A stretch of 64,000 nucleotides of DNA from Actinomycetota bacterium (GCA_021325455.1 JAJPHD010000022.1:1-64000); one strand, 5' to 3'. Shown: positions 33,030 through 41,476, counted from the first letter of the stretch. Notes: generated by a model not told the origin, from the sequence alone. Numbers and translations are program-made.

Positions 33030-33795
33030 GACGCTGGCCGCTCCCCGGGGTGAGCAGGTGCGGGTGGAGCCCTGCCCCAAGCGGGTTCGCGTGGTGGTGG
33101 GGGGCGCGGTGGTGGCCGACTCGGCCCATCCCCTCCTGCTCCTGGAGGCGGGCCACCTGCCCGTCTACTACTTCCCCCGGGGCGACGTCCGAGCCGACGT
33201 GCTGGAGCCCTCGAGCACCACGAGCTACTGCCCTCACAAGGGCGAGGCCAGCTACTACTCCTTGCGGGTGGGGGAGGTGGTGGTGGAGGACGCCGCCTGG
33301 AGCTACGAGTCCCCCCTTCCGGGGAGGGAGGACATCGCCTCGCACCTGGCCTTCTACTGGACCAAGGCTGACGCCTGGTTCGAGGAGGACGACGAGGTCT
33401 ACGTCCACCCCCGCGACCCCTACCACCGGGTGGACGTCCTCAACAGCTCCCGCCATGTCCGGGTGGCGGTGGGGGGGGAGACCGTGGCCGACAGCCGCCG
33501 GCCCCGGCTGGTCTTCGAGACCGGCCTCCCCACCCGCTACTACCTGCCGAGGGCCGACGTCCGCACCGAGCTGCTGGTGCCCAGCCCCACCACCTCGCAG
33601 TGCCCCTACAAGGGGGTCGCCTCGTACTGGTCCATCCAGGCCGGGGGCCAGCGGGTGGAGGACGGCGTGTGGAGCTACCGCTTCCCCATCCCGGAGTGCC
33701 CGAAGATCGAGGGCCTCCTGGCCTTCTTCAACGAGCGAGTGGACATCTGGGTGGACGGGGAGCTCCAGGCGCGGCCCCAGACGCCCTGGTCGTAG
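33022..33795 (+). CDS. Tandem DUF427 protein
   Basis: The 257 residues contain two copies of the small beta-barrel domain DUF427. Copy one: VRVVVGGAVVADSAHPLLLLEAGHLPVYYF, SYCPHKGEASYYS; copy two: VRVAVGGETVADSRRPRLVFETGLPTRYYL, SQCPYKGVASYWS. The conserved CP(H/Y)KG element occurs in both. The domain is widespread in actinobacteria and fungi with no proven activity. It is co-translated with the alcohol dehydrogenase (8-bp overlap), which suggests a link to that enzyme or its product. Confidence 0.88.
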   Translation: MTETLAAPRGEQVRVEPCPKRVRVVVGGAVVADSAHPLLLLEAGHLPVYYFPRGDVRADVLEPSSTTSYCPHKGEASYYSLRVGEVVVEDAAWSYESPLPGREDIASHLAFYWTKADAWFEEDDEVYVHPRDPYHRVDVLNSSRHVRVAVGGETVADSRRPRLVFETGLPTRYYLPRADVRTELLVPSPTTSQCPYKGVASYWSIQAGGQRVEDGVWSYRFPIPECPKIEGLLAFFNERVDIWVDGELQARPQTPWS

Positions 33796-33883
33796 GAACT
33801 GGCCCCGGCACCGGGGGCCCGGCCGTCCCGTGGGACGAGCCTGGCCCCCGGGAGCGACCCGCTCCGCCTGCCTGTGGCCCCCG

Positions 33884-34030
33884 TCAGGATGCCAGCCGGG
33901 CGATACGGTCCAGCGCCTCGGCCAACCGGCGCTCGTCCTGGTCCGGATGGGACAGGGCCGACCGGCAGATGGCCGCGATGGCGACGAGGCACTCCCGAGC
34001 AGACACCGCGGAGGTAGTAGCTGAAGCCAT
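33884..34030 (-). CDS. Possible 48-residue hypothetical protein
   Basis: An ATG at 34030 preceded by GGAGGGG opens a 48-codon frame ending in TGA at 33884-33886. The peptide is amphipathic and helix-prone (RECLVAIAAICRSAL, DERRLAEALDRIARL) with balanced charge, unlike the Arg/Pro-rich shadow frames nearby. No family is recognised. It fills part of an otherwise empty 390-bp gap; the remainder holds only a hairpin. Confidence 0.45.
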   Translation of the reverse strand: MASATTSAVSARECLVAIAAICRSALSHPDQDERRLAEALDRIARLAS

Positions 34031-34088
34031 CAGCCCTCCCCTCCCTAGGCGGCGCACTCCACCCTACCCAGCCGGCCAGCCGCCGTTT

Positions 34089-34119
34089 GGCGAGCTGGGC
34101 AAGCCCATCTTGCCTCGCC
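34089..34119 (-). terminator. Hairpin downstream of the polyprenyl sugar phosphotransferase gene
   Basis: GGCGA/TCGCC and GGCAAG/CTTGCC form an 11-bp stem with a four-base bulge and a 5-nt loop. It lies 68 bp beyond the stop codon of the minus-strand gene and is the likely end of that transcript. Confidence 0.5.
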
Positions 34120-34186
34120 GGGGGGTGGCTTGGCAAATCGTTCCTGCTTCTCCCGCCGGCCGGCCGTCTCTCCGCCCCCGGTCTCC

Positions 34187-35716
34187 TCAGTAGGCGCCCC
34201 TTCCCCGCACCACCGCCGAGAGGGTCTTCAGCACGATCACCAGGTCGAGCATCAGGCTCCAGTTGTCCACATAGTGCAGGTCCAGGCGGACCGCATCCTC
34301 CCAGGGGAGGTCGGTGCGGCCGCTCACCTGCCACAGCCCGGTGAGGCCGGGCTTCACCAGGAGGCGCCGGCGGACGTCGGGCCCGTAGCGCTCGACCTCG
34401 GTCGGCAGGGGGGGCCGGGGCCCCACGATCGACATCTGGCCCGTCACGACATGCCACAGCTGGGGCAGCTCGTCCAGGGAGGAACGGCGCAGGACCCGGC
34501 CCACCCTGGTGACCCGGGGGTCCCTCCTGATCTTGAACAGGAGCCCGTCCGCCTCGTTCAGGTGGGCCAGGCCGGCCTGGGCGCTCTCGGCTCCGGCCTG
34601 CATGGTCCGGAACTTGAGCATGGTGAAGGGCTGACCGTGCCTGCCCACCCGGACCTGGCGGAAGAGCACGGGCCCGGGGCCGCTGGCCCTGACGGCCAGG
34701 GCGACGGCGCCGAACAGGGGCGCCATCACCACCAGGGCCAGGCCGGCCAGGACCCGCTCGGCGCCGCCCTTCACCAGGCGGGCCAGCCCGCTGAAGCGGG
34801 CCTCCTCCACGTGCACCAGCGGCAGGCCGGCCACGGGGGTGACCCGCAGGCGGGGCCCTGCCACGTCGGTGGCGCTGGGCACCACCACCAGGTCGGCCCC
34901 CATCCCCTCGAGCTGCCAGCCCAGGTGGCGCAGGCCGCCCGGGCCGAGCCGAGAGGGGTCGGACACCGCCACAGTGTCGGCGGCGCCGAGGCGGACGGCT
35001 TCCAGGATCTCCTCCCGGCTGCGCAGGACGGGGACCACCTCGCCCCCGAGGTCCACGAACTCCTCGCTCGAGTCGGCCCGCACCGCCACCACCCGCAACC
35101 CGGCCTCGGGCGCCTGGCGCAGGTGGCGGGCCAGGGCGGTGGCGGAGGAGGGGGGGCCCACCACCACCACCCGGGAGGAGCAGGCGCCCCGGAGGCGGGC
35201 CCGGCTCAGCCAGCGGCGCCCCTGGTGGTGCCCCAGGCAGCTCAGGGCCACGGCGAGGGGCACGGTCAGGATCACCACGGAGCGGGCCACCGAGGTGGCC
35301 AGCACGAAGCTGAGCAGGGCCATGAAGGCGAGGAAGCGGACGCCTGCCTCCAGGAGCCGGCGGTACTCCTCGGCCCCGGCTCCCACCGCCCGCCGGTCGT
35401 AGGCTCCCGAGATCCCGAGGATCCCGGTCCACAGCGCCCCGGCCACCACGGCCAGGGCCAGGTAGGGGACCCGCAGCCCGGTGGTGTTGAAGGCCTGCCC
35501 CAGGTTGCCGAAGCGGACCAGCTGGGCGATGACGACGGCCAGCACGGCCCCGGCGGTGTCGGCGCCGGCCTGGGCCGTCAGGTAACGGACCTGCCAGGAT
35601 GGCCGCTCGGATCGGGGGGCCGGGGCCCCCTCGAGGGGCCCTCGGCCCAGGTCGGCCGAGGGATGAGGTACTACCGCCACCGCTTCGCCCGCACCCTGAC
35701 CGTCCCCCTTCTCCAC
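34187..35716 (-). CDS. Exopolysaccharide polyprenyl glycosylphosphotransferase
   Basis: A 509-residue membrane enzyme that transfers a sugar-1-phosphate from a nucleotide sugar to undecaprenyl phosphate, the first step of exopolysaccharide repeat assembly. The N-terminal half has four hydrophobic helices and a CoA-binding-like Rossmann domain (VVVVGPPSSATALARHL). The C-terminal catalytic part is diagnostic: a re-entrant helix (LAGLALVVMAPLFGAVALAV), RVGRHGQPFTMLKFRTM, RRSSLDELPQLWHVVTGQMSIVGPRPP, and KPGLTGLWQVSGR. The GTG at 35716 has only a weak site upstream. A divergent 140-bp region with an AT-richer patch separates it from the DUF4012 gene. Confidence 0.93.
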   Translation of the reverse strand: MEKGDGQGAGEAVAVVPHPSADLGRGPLEGAPAPRSERPSWQVRYLTAQAGADTAGAVLAVVIAQLVRFGNLGQAFNTTGLRVPYLALAVVAGALWTGILGISGAYDRRAVGAGAEEYRRLLEAGVRFLAFMALLSFVLATSVARSVVILTVPLAVALSCLGHHQGRRWLSRARLRGACSSRVVVVGPPSSATALARHLRQAPEAGLRVVAVRADSSEEFVDLGGEVVPVLRSREEILEAVRLGAADTVAVSDPSRLGPGGLRHLGWQLEGMGADLVVVPSATDVAGPRLRVTPVAGLPLVHVEEARFSGLARLVKGGAERVLAGLALVVMAPLFGAVALAVRASGPGPVLFRQVRVGRHGQPFTMLKFRTMQAGAESAQAGLAHLNEADGLLFKIRRDPRVTRVGRVLRRSSLDELPQLWHVVTGQMSIVGPRPPLPTEVERYGPDVRRRLLVKPGLTGLWQVSGRTDLPWEDAVRLDLHYVDNWSLMLDLVIVLKTLSAVVRGRGAY

Positions 35717-35871
35717 CCTGACGCCTGCCTGAGATTACTGATTGTGGCGCGACAACGTCAAGGAGAGTCGATAAGCTGCCGGCCAAGAGGTGGCGGGAAC
35801 CGGCGCACCGGGCGACCAGCGGGCAGGCGAAGGGACGGGAAGGGACGGGTCAGGGCTTGTACGAGGCGCTC

Positions 35872-38223
35872 ATGCCCTTCCTCGCCGCCGGCTCCCTGGG
35901 CGGCGTGCTGCTCCTCTCCCGGGCCACCCGGGGGGTGCTGTCGGTGCGCTCCTGGCCGGCGGTGTGGTCACTGGGCGCTCTGGCCGCCCTGGGGGCCGTG
36001 GTGGCCCCGGGGGCGCCCACGGGCCTGGTGCCCTTCGATGCCCTCCTGCGGGCCGCCTTCGCCCTGGCCTGCACCCTGGCCGCCTCCCGGGCCAAGCGGG
36101 TGGCCTGGATCCTGGCCGCCGGGATCGCCGCCGTGTTCTCCCCCGGCCAGCCCGTGACGGCCCTGGCCTTCCTCGCCCTCGGCCTCACGGTGGGCAGCAT
36201 CCTGGCCGGGAGGCGGGGGAGGGGCCCGGTGCTCGGGGCCCTGGTGGGGGCCATGACGGCCGAGGTCCTGCTCCGCCTGACCTTCTCGCCGGTGTTCGGG
36301 ACCAGCGCCGTGGCGGCGGCGGTGGCCTTTGGCATCCTGGCCCTGTCCGGCTACCGCCAGGCCCGCCGGAGGGAGCGGCGGTGGGCGAGCCGGGTGGTCG
36401 AGGGAGTCGCCGGGCTGGGGGTGGTGGCCCTGGCCCTGGCCGGCCTCAGCGTGGCCAAGTCCCGGCCCCAGGCCGAGCAGGGGGTCCAGGAGGCCTGGGC
36501 GGGGGTGGCGGCGGCCCGTGCCGGCCACGTCACCCAGGCCGCTTCCCTGCTGTCGCAGTCCTCGTTGGACCTCTCCGCCGCCCATGCCGACCTGAGCGCC
36601 TGGTGGGCCTGGCCGTCCCGGCTCCTGCCGGTGGTGGCCCAGAACGACCGGGCCCTGGTCCTGCTCACCGGCCAGGGCTCCCGGGCCACCGGGACGGCGG
36701 TCAGCCTGGCCCGGGCCACCCGTCAGACCACCGCCGACGTGCCGGCCGGCTCCATACCGATCGCCCGGCTGGAAGCCCTGGGCCCAGCCGTGCGCTCCAG
36801 CGAGAGGGTGCTGGCCTCGGCCGGCGCCGCCCTGGCCAGGGCCCGCTCGCCCTGGCTGGTGCCCCCCGTGGCCCACAAGCAGGCGGCGCTGCAGGCCAAG
36901 GTGGCCTCTCTGGCCACCGAGGAGCACCAGCTGACCCTGGCCACCAGGGCCCTACCCACCCTGCTCGGTGCCCACGGTCCCCGGCGCTACCTGCTGGTGG
37001 TCCAGGACCCGGTGGAGGCACGCGGCGGTGGGGGCATAGTGGCGGACTGGGCCGTGCTCGGTGTGGACCACGGCCACCTCCACCTCGGGCCGCTGCAGGC
37101 CATACCCTTCCCGGGCCCGGGGACGGCCCCCCTCCGGGTGCCCGGCCCCACCGCGGCTTGGGCCGCCGGGGAGGGCTTCGACCTCTCCCTCTATCCGGTG
37201 GACGACACCTTCTCCCCGGACTTCCCCACCGACGCCCGCCTGCTCGAGGAGACCGCCCGGCAGCGGGGCCTGCCCCCGGTGGACGGGGTGGTGAGCGTGG
37301 ACCCGGCGGCGCTGGCCGCCGTGCTCCAGCTTACTGGGCCCGTGGCCGTGGCGGGCTGGCCGGCCCCGCTCTCCGCTGCCAACGCCGGCCCCGTGCTGCT
37401 GCACCAGCAGTACCTGGCCCTTAGGGGCCCAGTGCGCCAGGCCTTCCTCACCCGGACCACCAAGGAGATCTTCCGCCGCTTCACCGCCACCCACCTGCCC
37501 GGCCCCACCACCCTGGCCAAGGTGCTGGGGCCCGTGGTCGAGGCCGGCCACCTCAGGCTGTACGCCAACGACCGGGCCGCCGAGCAGCTCTTCCGGTCAC
37601 TGGGGGCGGCCGGCGAGCTCCTCCCCCCGGGGAGGGGGGACTTCCTGGAGGTGGTCACCCAGGACGCCGGGGCCAACAAGATCGACTGGTACCTGCGCCG
37701 CTCCCTCCGGGACCGGGTGCTCTACGACCCGGCCACGGGGGAGGTCACCTCGACGGTGTCCGTGCGCCTCACCAACCTGGCCCCCGCCCGGGGCCAGCCC
37801 CGGTACGTGATCGGGAACCCGGGCTCCCACGCCCGGCCGGGCACCAGCGAGCTCCTGGTCACAGCGTACACGCCCCTGTCCTTCACCGGCGGCACGGACG
37901 GCACCCGGCCCCTCCGGGTGGGCTCCCAGGTGGTGAAGGGCACCCATGCCTACTCCACGTGGCTGGCCATCCCTCCCGGGAGGAGCACCACCTTGGTCAT
38001 GCACCTGGAGGGGCGCCTCGCCCCCTCCACCACCTACCGGCTTCGCCTGGGGGAGCAGCCCCTGGTGTTCCCCGACCACGTGTCGGTCTCGGTGGGAGCC
38101 GGCCCCGCCGGTTGGCGCCCCGTTGGGTCTCCGGGCACGGTGGCCCGGGGGGGCATGGTGCTCCTCAGCCGGGCCCTGGACCGGAGCGAGCAGCTCAAGG
38201 TGAGCTTCGCCCCCTCGATCTGA
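35872..38223 (+). CDS. DUF4012 membrane protein
   Basis: About 783 residues. The N-terminal 200 residues hold several hydrophobic helices (LAAGSLGGVLLLS, LAWILAAGIAAVFS-like). Then comes a large external region of the DUF4012 type, with the characteristic RRYLLVVQDPVEARGGGGIVADWAVL segment (usually R-x-Y-L-(L/V)-x-x-Q-N-x-x-E-x-R-x-x-G-G). The later part contains LTGPVAVAGWP and a predicted beta-rich tail. Genes of this family typically lie beside polysaccharide biosynthesis genes, as here. Function is not established. The ATG at 35872 (GAGG upstream) is preferred over a TTG at 35857 in frame. Confidence 0.82.
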   Translation: MPFLAAGSLGGVLLLSRATRGVLSVRSWPAVWSLGALAALGAVVAPGAPTGLVPFDALLRAAFALACTLAASRAKRVAWILAAGIAAVFSPGQPVTALAFLALGLTVGSILAGRRGRGPVLGALVGAMTAEVLLRLTFSPVFGTSAVAAAVAFGILALSGYRQARRRERRWASRVVEGVAGLGVVALALAGLSVAKSRPQAEQGVQEAWAGVAAARAGHVTQAASLLSQSSLDLSAAHADLSAWWAWPSRLLPVVAQNDRALVLLTGQGSRATGTAVSLARATRQTTADVPAGSIPIARLEALGPAVRSSERVLASAGAALARARSPWLVPPVAHKQAALQAKVASLATEEHQLTLATRALPTLLGAHGPRRYLLVVQDPVEARGGGGIVADWAVLGVDHGHLHLGPLQAIPFPGPGTAPLRVPGPTAAWAAGEGFDLSLYPVDDTFSPDFPTDARLLEETARQRGLPPVDGVVSVDPAALAAVLQLTGPVAVAGWPAPLSAANAGPVLLHQQYLALRGPVRQAFLTRTTKEIFRRFTATHLPGPTTLAKVLGPVVEAGHLRLYANDRAAEQLFRSLGAAGELLPPGRGDFLEVVTQDAGANKIDWYLRRSLRDRVLYDPATGEVTSTVSVRLTNLAPARGQPRYVIGNPGSHARPGTSELLVTAYTPLSFTGGTDGTRPLRVGSQVVKGTHAYSTWLAIPPGRSTTLVMHLEGRLAPSTTYRLRLGEQPLVFPDHVSVSVGAGPAGWRPVGSPGTVARGGMVLLSRALDRSEQLKVSFAPSI

Positions 38224-38236
38224 CCGGCCCGGGTCC

Positions 38237-38731
38237 TCAGCGGGCTGAGAACCCGCTGTCCATGATGCGGGCGGCCCAGTAGGAGCCCTGCTCGACCTGG
38301 GCGCCCATGACCACCACCACCTCGCCGGCGGGGAGGCCGGAGGGGGCTTCCCTCACCGCCGGGTGCCCGGTGCCCTGATAGCGGAGGGCGCGTGACTCGT
38401 TGCTCAGGCTGAAGGTGGTCTGGGTGCCATCGGGCTGGGCGATCACGAGCCGGCCCTGGCCGAACAGGCCGCCCGAGGCGGAGTCCGAGACCACCTTGCC
38501 GACCATGCGGCGGGGGACCAGGGGGCGCTGCCGGCGCCGGGCGTGCCGCTTGGGCGCGGCCTGGGTCAGGCTGGCCTCCAGGGAGGCCGTGCTGGCCCGG
38601 GCCGGAGTGCCAGCCGTGGCCGATGGTGTGCCGCCGGTGGCCGCGAAGGCCACGCCGGTGCCCAGTGCCCCGCCGGCCAGCAACGCTCCTGCGGTGGCCG
38701 CCCGGGCTGTGGTGAGGAACCTGTGTCGCAT
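38237..38731 (-). CDS. Secreted small beta-rich protein (DUF5666-like)
   Basis: A 164-residue product with a signal peptide (ATAGALLAGGALGTGVAFAA), a low-complexity Ala/Thr linker and a basic patch (PKRHARRRQRP). The C-terminal 90 residues read as strands: MVGKVVSDS, GRLVIAQPDGTQTTFSL, EVVVVMGAQVEQGSYWAARI. This is the OB-like pattern of DUF5666 proteins, but the assignment is tentative. The ATG at 38731 has no ribosome binding site; TAGCGT at 38740-38745, eight bases upstream, suggests a leaderless transcript. It ends convergently 13 bp from the DUF4012 stop. Confidence 0.65.
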   Translation of the reverse strand: MRHRFLTTARAATAGALLAGGALGTGVAFAATGGTPSATAGTPARASTASLEASLTQAAPKRHARRRQRPLVPRRMVGKVVSDSASGGLFGQGRLVIAQPDGTQTTFSLSNESRALRYQGTGHPAVREAPSGLPAGEVVVVMGAQVEQGSYWAARIMDSGFSAR

Positions 38732-38853
38732 GGAAGGAGACGCTACGCACCCACCCTGGCAGGCACCTGAGCGGTGTCTGGGAGTTCACTGGGTTGCCGA
38801 CCGTGACTGACCCGAGCGGGCCAACCACCCTGGCCAACTCACACCATGGGTGG

Positions 38854-38882
38854 TACACTGCCCGCCTTTAGTGGTCGACCAC
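38854..38882 (+). promoter_or_regulatory. -10 element and 12-bp perfect palindrome upstream of the GGDEF-EAL gene
   Basis: TACACT (38854-38859) is a good -10 hexamer. Twelve bases after it, at 38871-38882, is GTGGTCGACCAC, a perfect palindrome lying in the expected early transcribed region. It may be a repressor site. Confidence 0.4.
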
Positions 38883-38939
38883 AGGCGCCCCCGAGGAGCA
38901 GCGGGGGCAGCGGGGTGGCCGGGGGATCGGAAGGCGGCT

Positions 38940-40334
38940 ATGGCCCAGGCTCAAGGGGTAACGGCGGGCTCGAGCGTCCTCCCCAGCGGCTTCCTCCTGG
39001 GCCAGCCGGCGGAGCGCACCGTGGGCTTCGACCCCCTGACCGGCCTGGCCGACCGGGCCGGGGTGATCGCCTGCCTCGACGCCCAGCCGGGGTGGTTGGG
39101 GGGCAGGGGGGAGACCTGCGTCCTCGTCCTGGACCTGGACCGCTTCAACCTGGTGAACGACAGCCGTGGCCACCTGGCCGGGGACATGGTCCTCCAGGCG
39201 GCCGCCCGCCGGCTCCGGTCCGCGGCCCGGAGCCAGGACCTGGTGGCGCGGCTGAACGGCGACCAGTTCGCGGTGGTGGCCACCGGCATGCGGGACCGGG
39301 CCGGGGCCCTCGCCTACGCGGGCCGCCTGCAGCAGCGGCTGGAGGCCCGCTTCCGCCTCCGCCGGGTGGATGCCATCCTCACCGCCAGCGTGGGGGTGGC
39401 GCTCGGCAATGCCACCACCCGGCCCGCCCACCTCCTGGCCCAGGCCGAAGCGGCCCTGCACCGGGCCAAGGAGAGGGGGGGAGGACGGGTGGAGATGTTC
39501 GACCCCAGCCTGCAGGAGAGGGCCCACATGACCCTGGCCACCAGGGCGGACCTGAGCCAGGCCCTGGCCCGGGGAGAGCTGTGGCTGGCCTACCAGCCGG
39601 TGACGGTGCTGGCCACGAGGATGGTGGTGGGCTACGAGGCCCTCTGCCGCTGGGAGGTGCCTGGGCGGGGGCCGGTGCCTCCGACGGAGTTCATCCCCCT
39701 GGCCGAGCAGAGCGGCCTCATCCGGTCCCTCGGAGGTTGGGTCCTGCGTGAGGCCGTGTCCCAGCTGGCCGCCTGGCACCGGGTGGGGCGGCGCCATCTG
39801 TCGGTGTCGGTCAACGTTTCGGCCCGCCAGCTGGAGGACCAGGAGCTGGTGGCCGAGGCGGTGGACGTGTGCCGGTCGGCAGGGGTGGCGCCCTCGGCCC
39901 TGTGGATGGAACTGACCGAGTCGGCCCTGATGGGCGACCTCGACGCCTCCGCCCACTTCCTGGCCGAGGCCCGGTCGGCCGGCGTGCGGGTGGCCCTGGA
40001 CGACTTCGGGACCGGCTACTCCTCGCTCAGCCGGGTGAAGCAGCTCCTGCCCGACCTCATCAAGGTGGACCGGTCCTTCGTGGGCGACCTGGTGAGGGAG
40101 CCGACCGACGTGGCCATCCTGAAGGCCGTGCAGGCCATGGCCTCGGCCCTGGGTACGCCCACCCTGGCCGAGGGGGTGGAGCGTCCCGAGCAGACAGCCG
40201 TCCTGCGGTCGCTCGGTTACCGGCTGGCCCAGGGCCACCTGTTCGGCCCCCCGCTCCCGGCGGCCCGCCTGCCCGGGCGACGGTCCCTGCGGGCCACGCC
40301 CCGCTGCGCACCGTCCCTGGCCGAGACCCAGTAG
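38940..40334 (+). CDS. GGDEF-EAL cyclic di-GMP protein with degenerate GGDEF
   Basis: A 464-residue cytosolic protein with no membrane or sensor domain. The GGDEF part spans residues about 25-185 (LVLDLDRFNLVNDSRGH present), but the signature is NGDQF, so the metal/catalytic residues are altered and cyclase activity is unlikely. The EAL part spans residues about 195-445 and keeps the active-site motifs: YEALCRW, ELTESAL, DDFGTGYSSLS, KVDRSFV and AEGVE. It should therefore hydrolyse c-di-GMP, perhaps with the degenerate GGDEF acting as a GTP or c-di-GMP sensor. The ATG at 38940 has GGAAGG upstream. Neighbouring exopolysaccharide genes are natural c-di-GMP targets. Confidence 0.9.
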   Translation: MAQAQGVTAGSSVLPSGFLLGQPAERTVGFDPLTGLADRAGVIACLDAQPGWLGGRGETCVLVLDLDRFNLVNDSRGHLAGDMVLQAAARRLRSAARSQDLVARLNGDQFAVVATGMRDRAGALAYAGRLQQRLEARFRLRRVDAILTASVGVALGNATTRPAHLLAQAEAALHRAKERGGGRVEMFDPSLQERAHMTLATRADLSQALARGELWLAYQPVTVLATRMVVGYEALCRWEVPGRGPVPPTEFIPLAEQSGLIRSLGGWVLREAVSQLAAWHRVGRRHLSVSVNVSARQLEDQELVAEAVDVCRSAGVAPSALWMELTESALMGDLDASAHFLAEARSAGVRVALDDFGTGYSSLSRVKQLLPDLIKVDRSFVGDLVREPTDVAILKAVQAMASALGTPTLAEGVERPEQTAVLRSLGYRLAQGHLFGPPLPAARLPGRRSLRATPRCAPSLAETQ

Positions 40335-40335
40335 C

Positions 40336-40420
40336 CCCGGGCGGGGAGGGGTCACGGGGCCTCCCGCCCCGGGCGGGGGATGGAGCCACCGGGCCTCTCG
40401 CCCCGCCGGCCCGGCGGGGC
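40336..40420. terminator. Two strong GC hairpins between convergent genes
   Basis: The first hairpin spans 40336-40373 (CCCGGGCGGGGAGG with CCTCCCGCCCCGGG, near perfect). The second is GCCCCGCCGG-C-CCGGCGGGGC at 40400-40420. Between the stop codons of two convergent genes they can serve as a bidirectional terminator. Confidence 0.55.
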
Positions 40421-40432
40421 GGGGGATGGCCC

Positions 40433-41308
40433 CTAGTTGGTGCAGTACCCGTAGGGGTCGATGGGCGCGTTGCCCCAGCTGTTGGAGGCCTCGTTCATGT
40501 ACGCCGCCGGGCAGGGGTCGGCGATCACTATCTCCGAGACCCCCATGGGGCACTCCGGCGGGTGGTTGGAGCAGGTCATTGCCTGGTGCCCCCAGGCGTA
40601 CCCGGGGCAGATGAAGGTGTAGCCGGGAGCGGCATGGGCCTGCAGGTAGGCGATGGCGGCCGCGCAGCCATAGCCCGCCGGCTGGGTCGTGGGGGGCGCT
40701 GCCGTGGTCACCGGGGCCTGGGTCGTGGGCGGCGCCGAGGCCGTCGTGGGCGGGGCCGGGGCCGTCGTGGGGGGCGGCGGGACCGTGGTCGGAGGTGGGG
40801 GGACGGTGGTGGGGGGTGGCACCGTGGTGGTGGGAGCCGGCGTGGTCACGGGGGCCTGCGTGGTGGCCGGGGCGGTGACAGTGGTGGCCGGCGCCTGGGG
40901 CCGGGCGGGCCGGCGGTGCCTGGCCGCCCGGGCCAGGGCCAGCTCGGCCCGGGTGGCCCGGTGCAGGACCAGGAGGTACCTCTGGGAGGCGCCGGACCCC
41001 GATGCCGCCCCATCCTGGGCCTTCTCCCTCAGCTCCATGAGGCCGATCCGGCTCCCCTTCAGGGTCCCCGAGGGGGCCACCACGACCAGCCCCGACCCGG
41101 CGCCGGCGGAGTGGGCCACAAGGCCGTCCGGGGTCCGCTGGCCGGTGAGGGCCTCCTGCGCGGAGAGCGGGCCGCGGGCGGAATGCCCGGTGAGGAGCCC
41201 GCCCAAGGCCAGGACCACCCCCAGCACCAGCACCCCCAGGGCCCAGGCGGTGGCATGGTGCCGGGCCCAGGGAGGGTGGCCTTCTGCACCAATAGCAGTT
41301 GTCCTCAT
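40433..41308 (-). CDS. Membrane-anchored protein with Thr/Pro linker and Cys-rich C-terminal domain
   Basis: A 291-residue protein. One transmembrane helix near the N-terminus (WALGVLVLGVVLALGGLL) anchors it with the rest outside. Residues about 60-125 are mixed. A roughly 80-residue linker of PPTT/APTT repeats follows, typical of extended wall-spanning spacers. The C-terminal 75 residues contain six cysteines (GCAAA, FICPGY, MTCSNHP, ECPMG, DPCPAAYMNEAS, YGYC) and probably fold with disulfides. I do not recognise this domain. A TACACT hexamer six bases before the ATG indicates a leaderless start. An unusual AT-rich repeat array lies just upstream. Confidence 0.7.
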   Translation of the reverse strand: MRTTAIGAEGHPPWARHHATAWALGVLVLGVVLALGGLLTGHSARGPLSAQEALTGQRTPDGLVAHSAGAGSGLVVVAPSGTLKGSRIGLMELREKAQDGAASGSGASQRYLLVLHRATRAELALARAARHRRPARPQAPATTVTAPATTQAPVTTPAPTTTVPPPTTVPPPPTTVPPPPTTAPAPPTTASAPPTTQAPVTTAAPPTTQPAGYGCAAAIAYLQAHAAPGYTFICPGYAWGHQAMTCSNHPPECPMGVSEIVIADPCPAAYMNEASNSWGNAPIDPYGYCTN

Positions 41309-41314
41309 ACAGCT

Positions 41315-41320
41315 AGTGTA
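41315..41320 (-). promoter_or_regulatory. -10 of the leaderless promoter for the 41308 gene
   Basis: Read on the minus strand, TACACT is followed by AGCTGT and the ATG at 41308. A TTGACT 19 bp further upstream is a possible -35. Confidence 0.5.
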
Positions 41321-41330
41321 GAGCAGAAGG

Positions 41331-41398
41331 GCTAAAAGTAGTCAAGACAACGCTAAAAGTGCTAATAGTGCTGAAAGCACAGTATGCAGCACTATTAG
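41331..41398. repeat. AT-rich iteron-like array with 11-bp inverted repeat
   Basis: Nine-base units GCTAAAAGT (41331), GCTAAAAGT (41352), GCTAATAGT (41361) and GCTGAAAGC (41370) are followed by an inverted repeat: CTAATAGTGCT at 41362-41372 and AGCACTATTAG at 41388-41398. Base composition is far below the surrounding GC. It sits between the divergent 41308 and folC genes and looks like a cooperative operator. Confidence 0.6.
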
Positions 41399-41476
41399 TG
41401 CTAGAGAGACCACCCGCCGCCGGGTACGGTGGGCCCTGTCCCCTCGCCACCCCCGTGGAGGGGGCAACCAACTCAC

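Noticed and set aside
29622-33080. An 1152-codon open frame on the minus strand
   Set aside because: Antisense to the phosphoesterase and alcohol dehydrogenase genes, which have clear motifs; its His/Gly/Val-rich translation is a reading-frame shadow.
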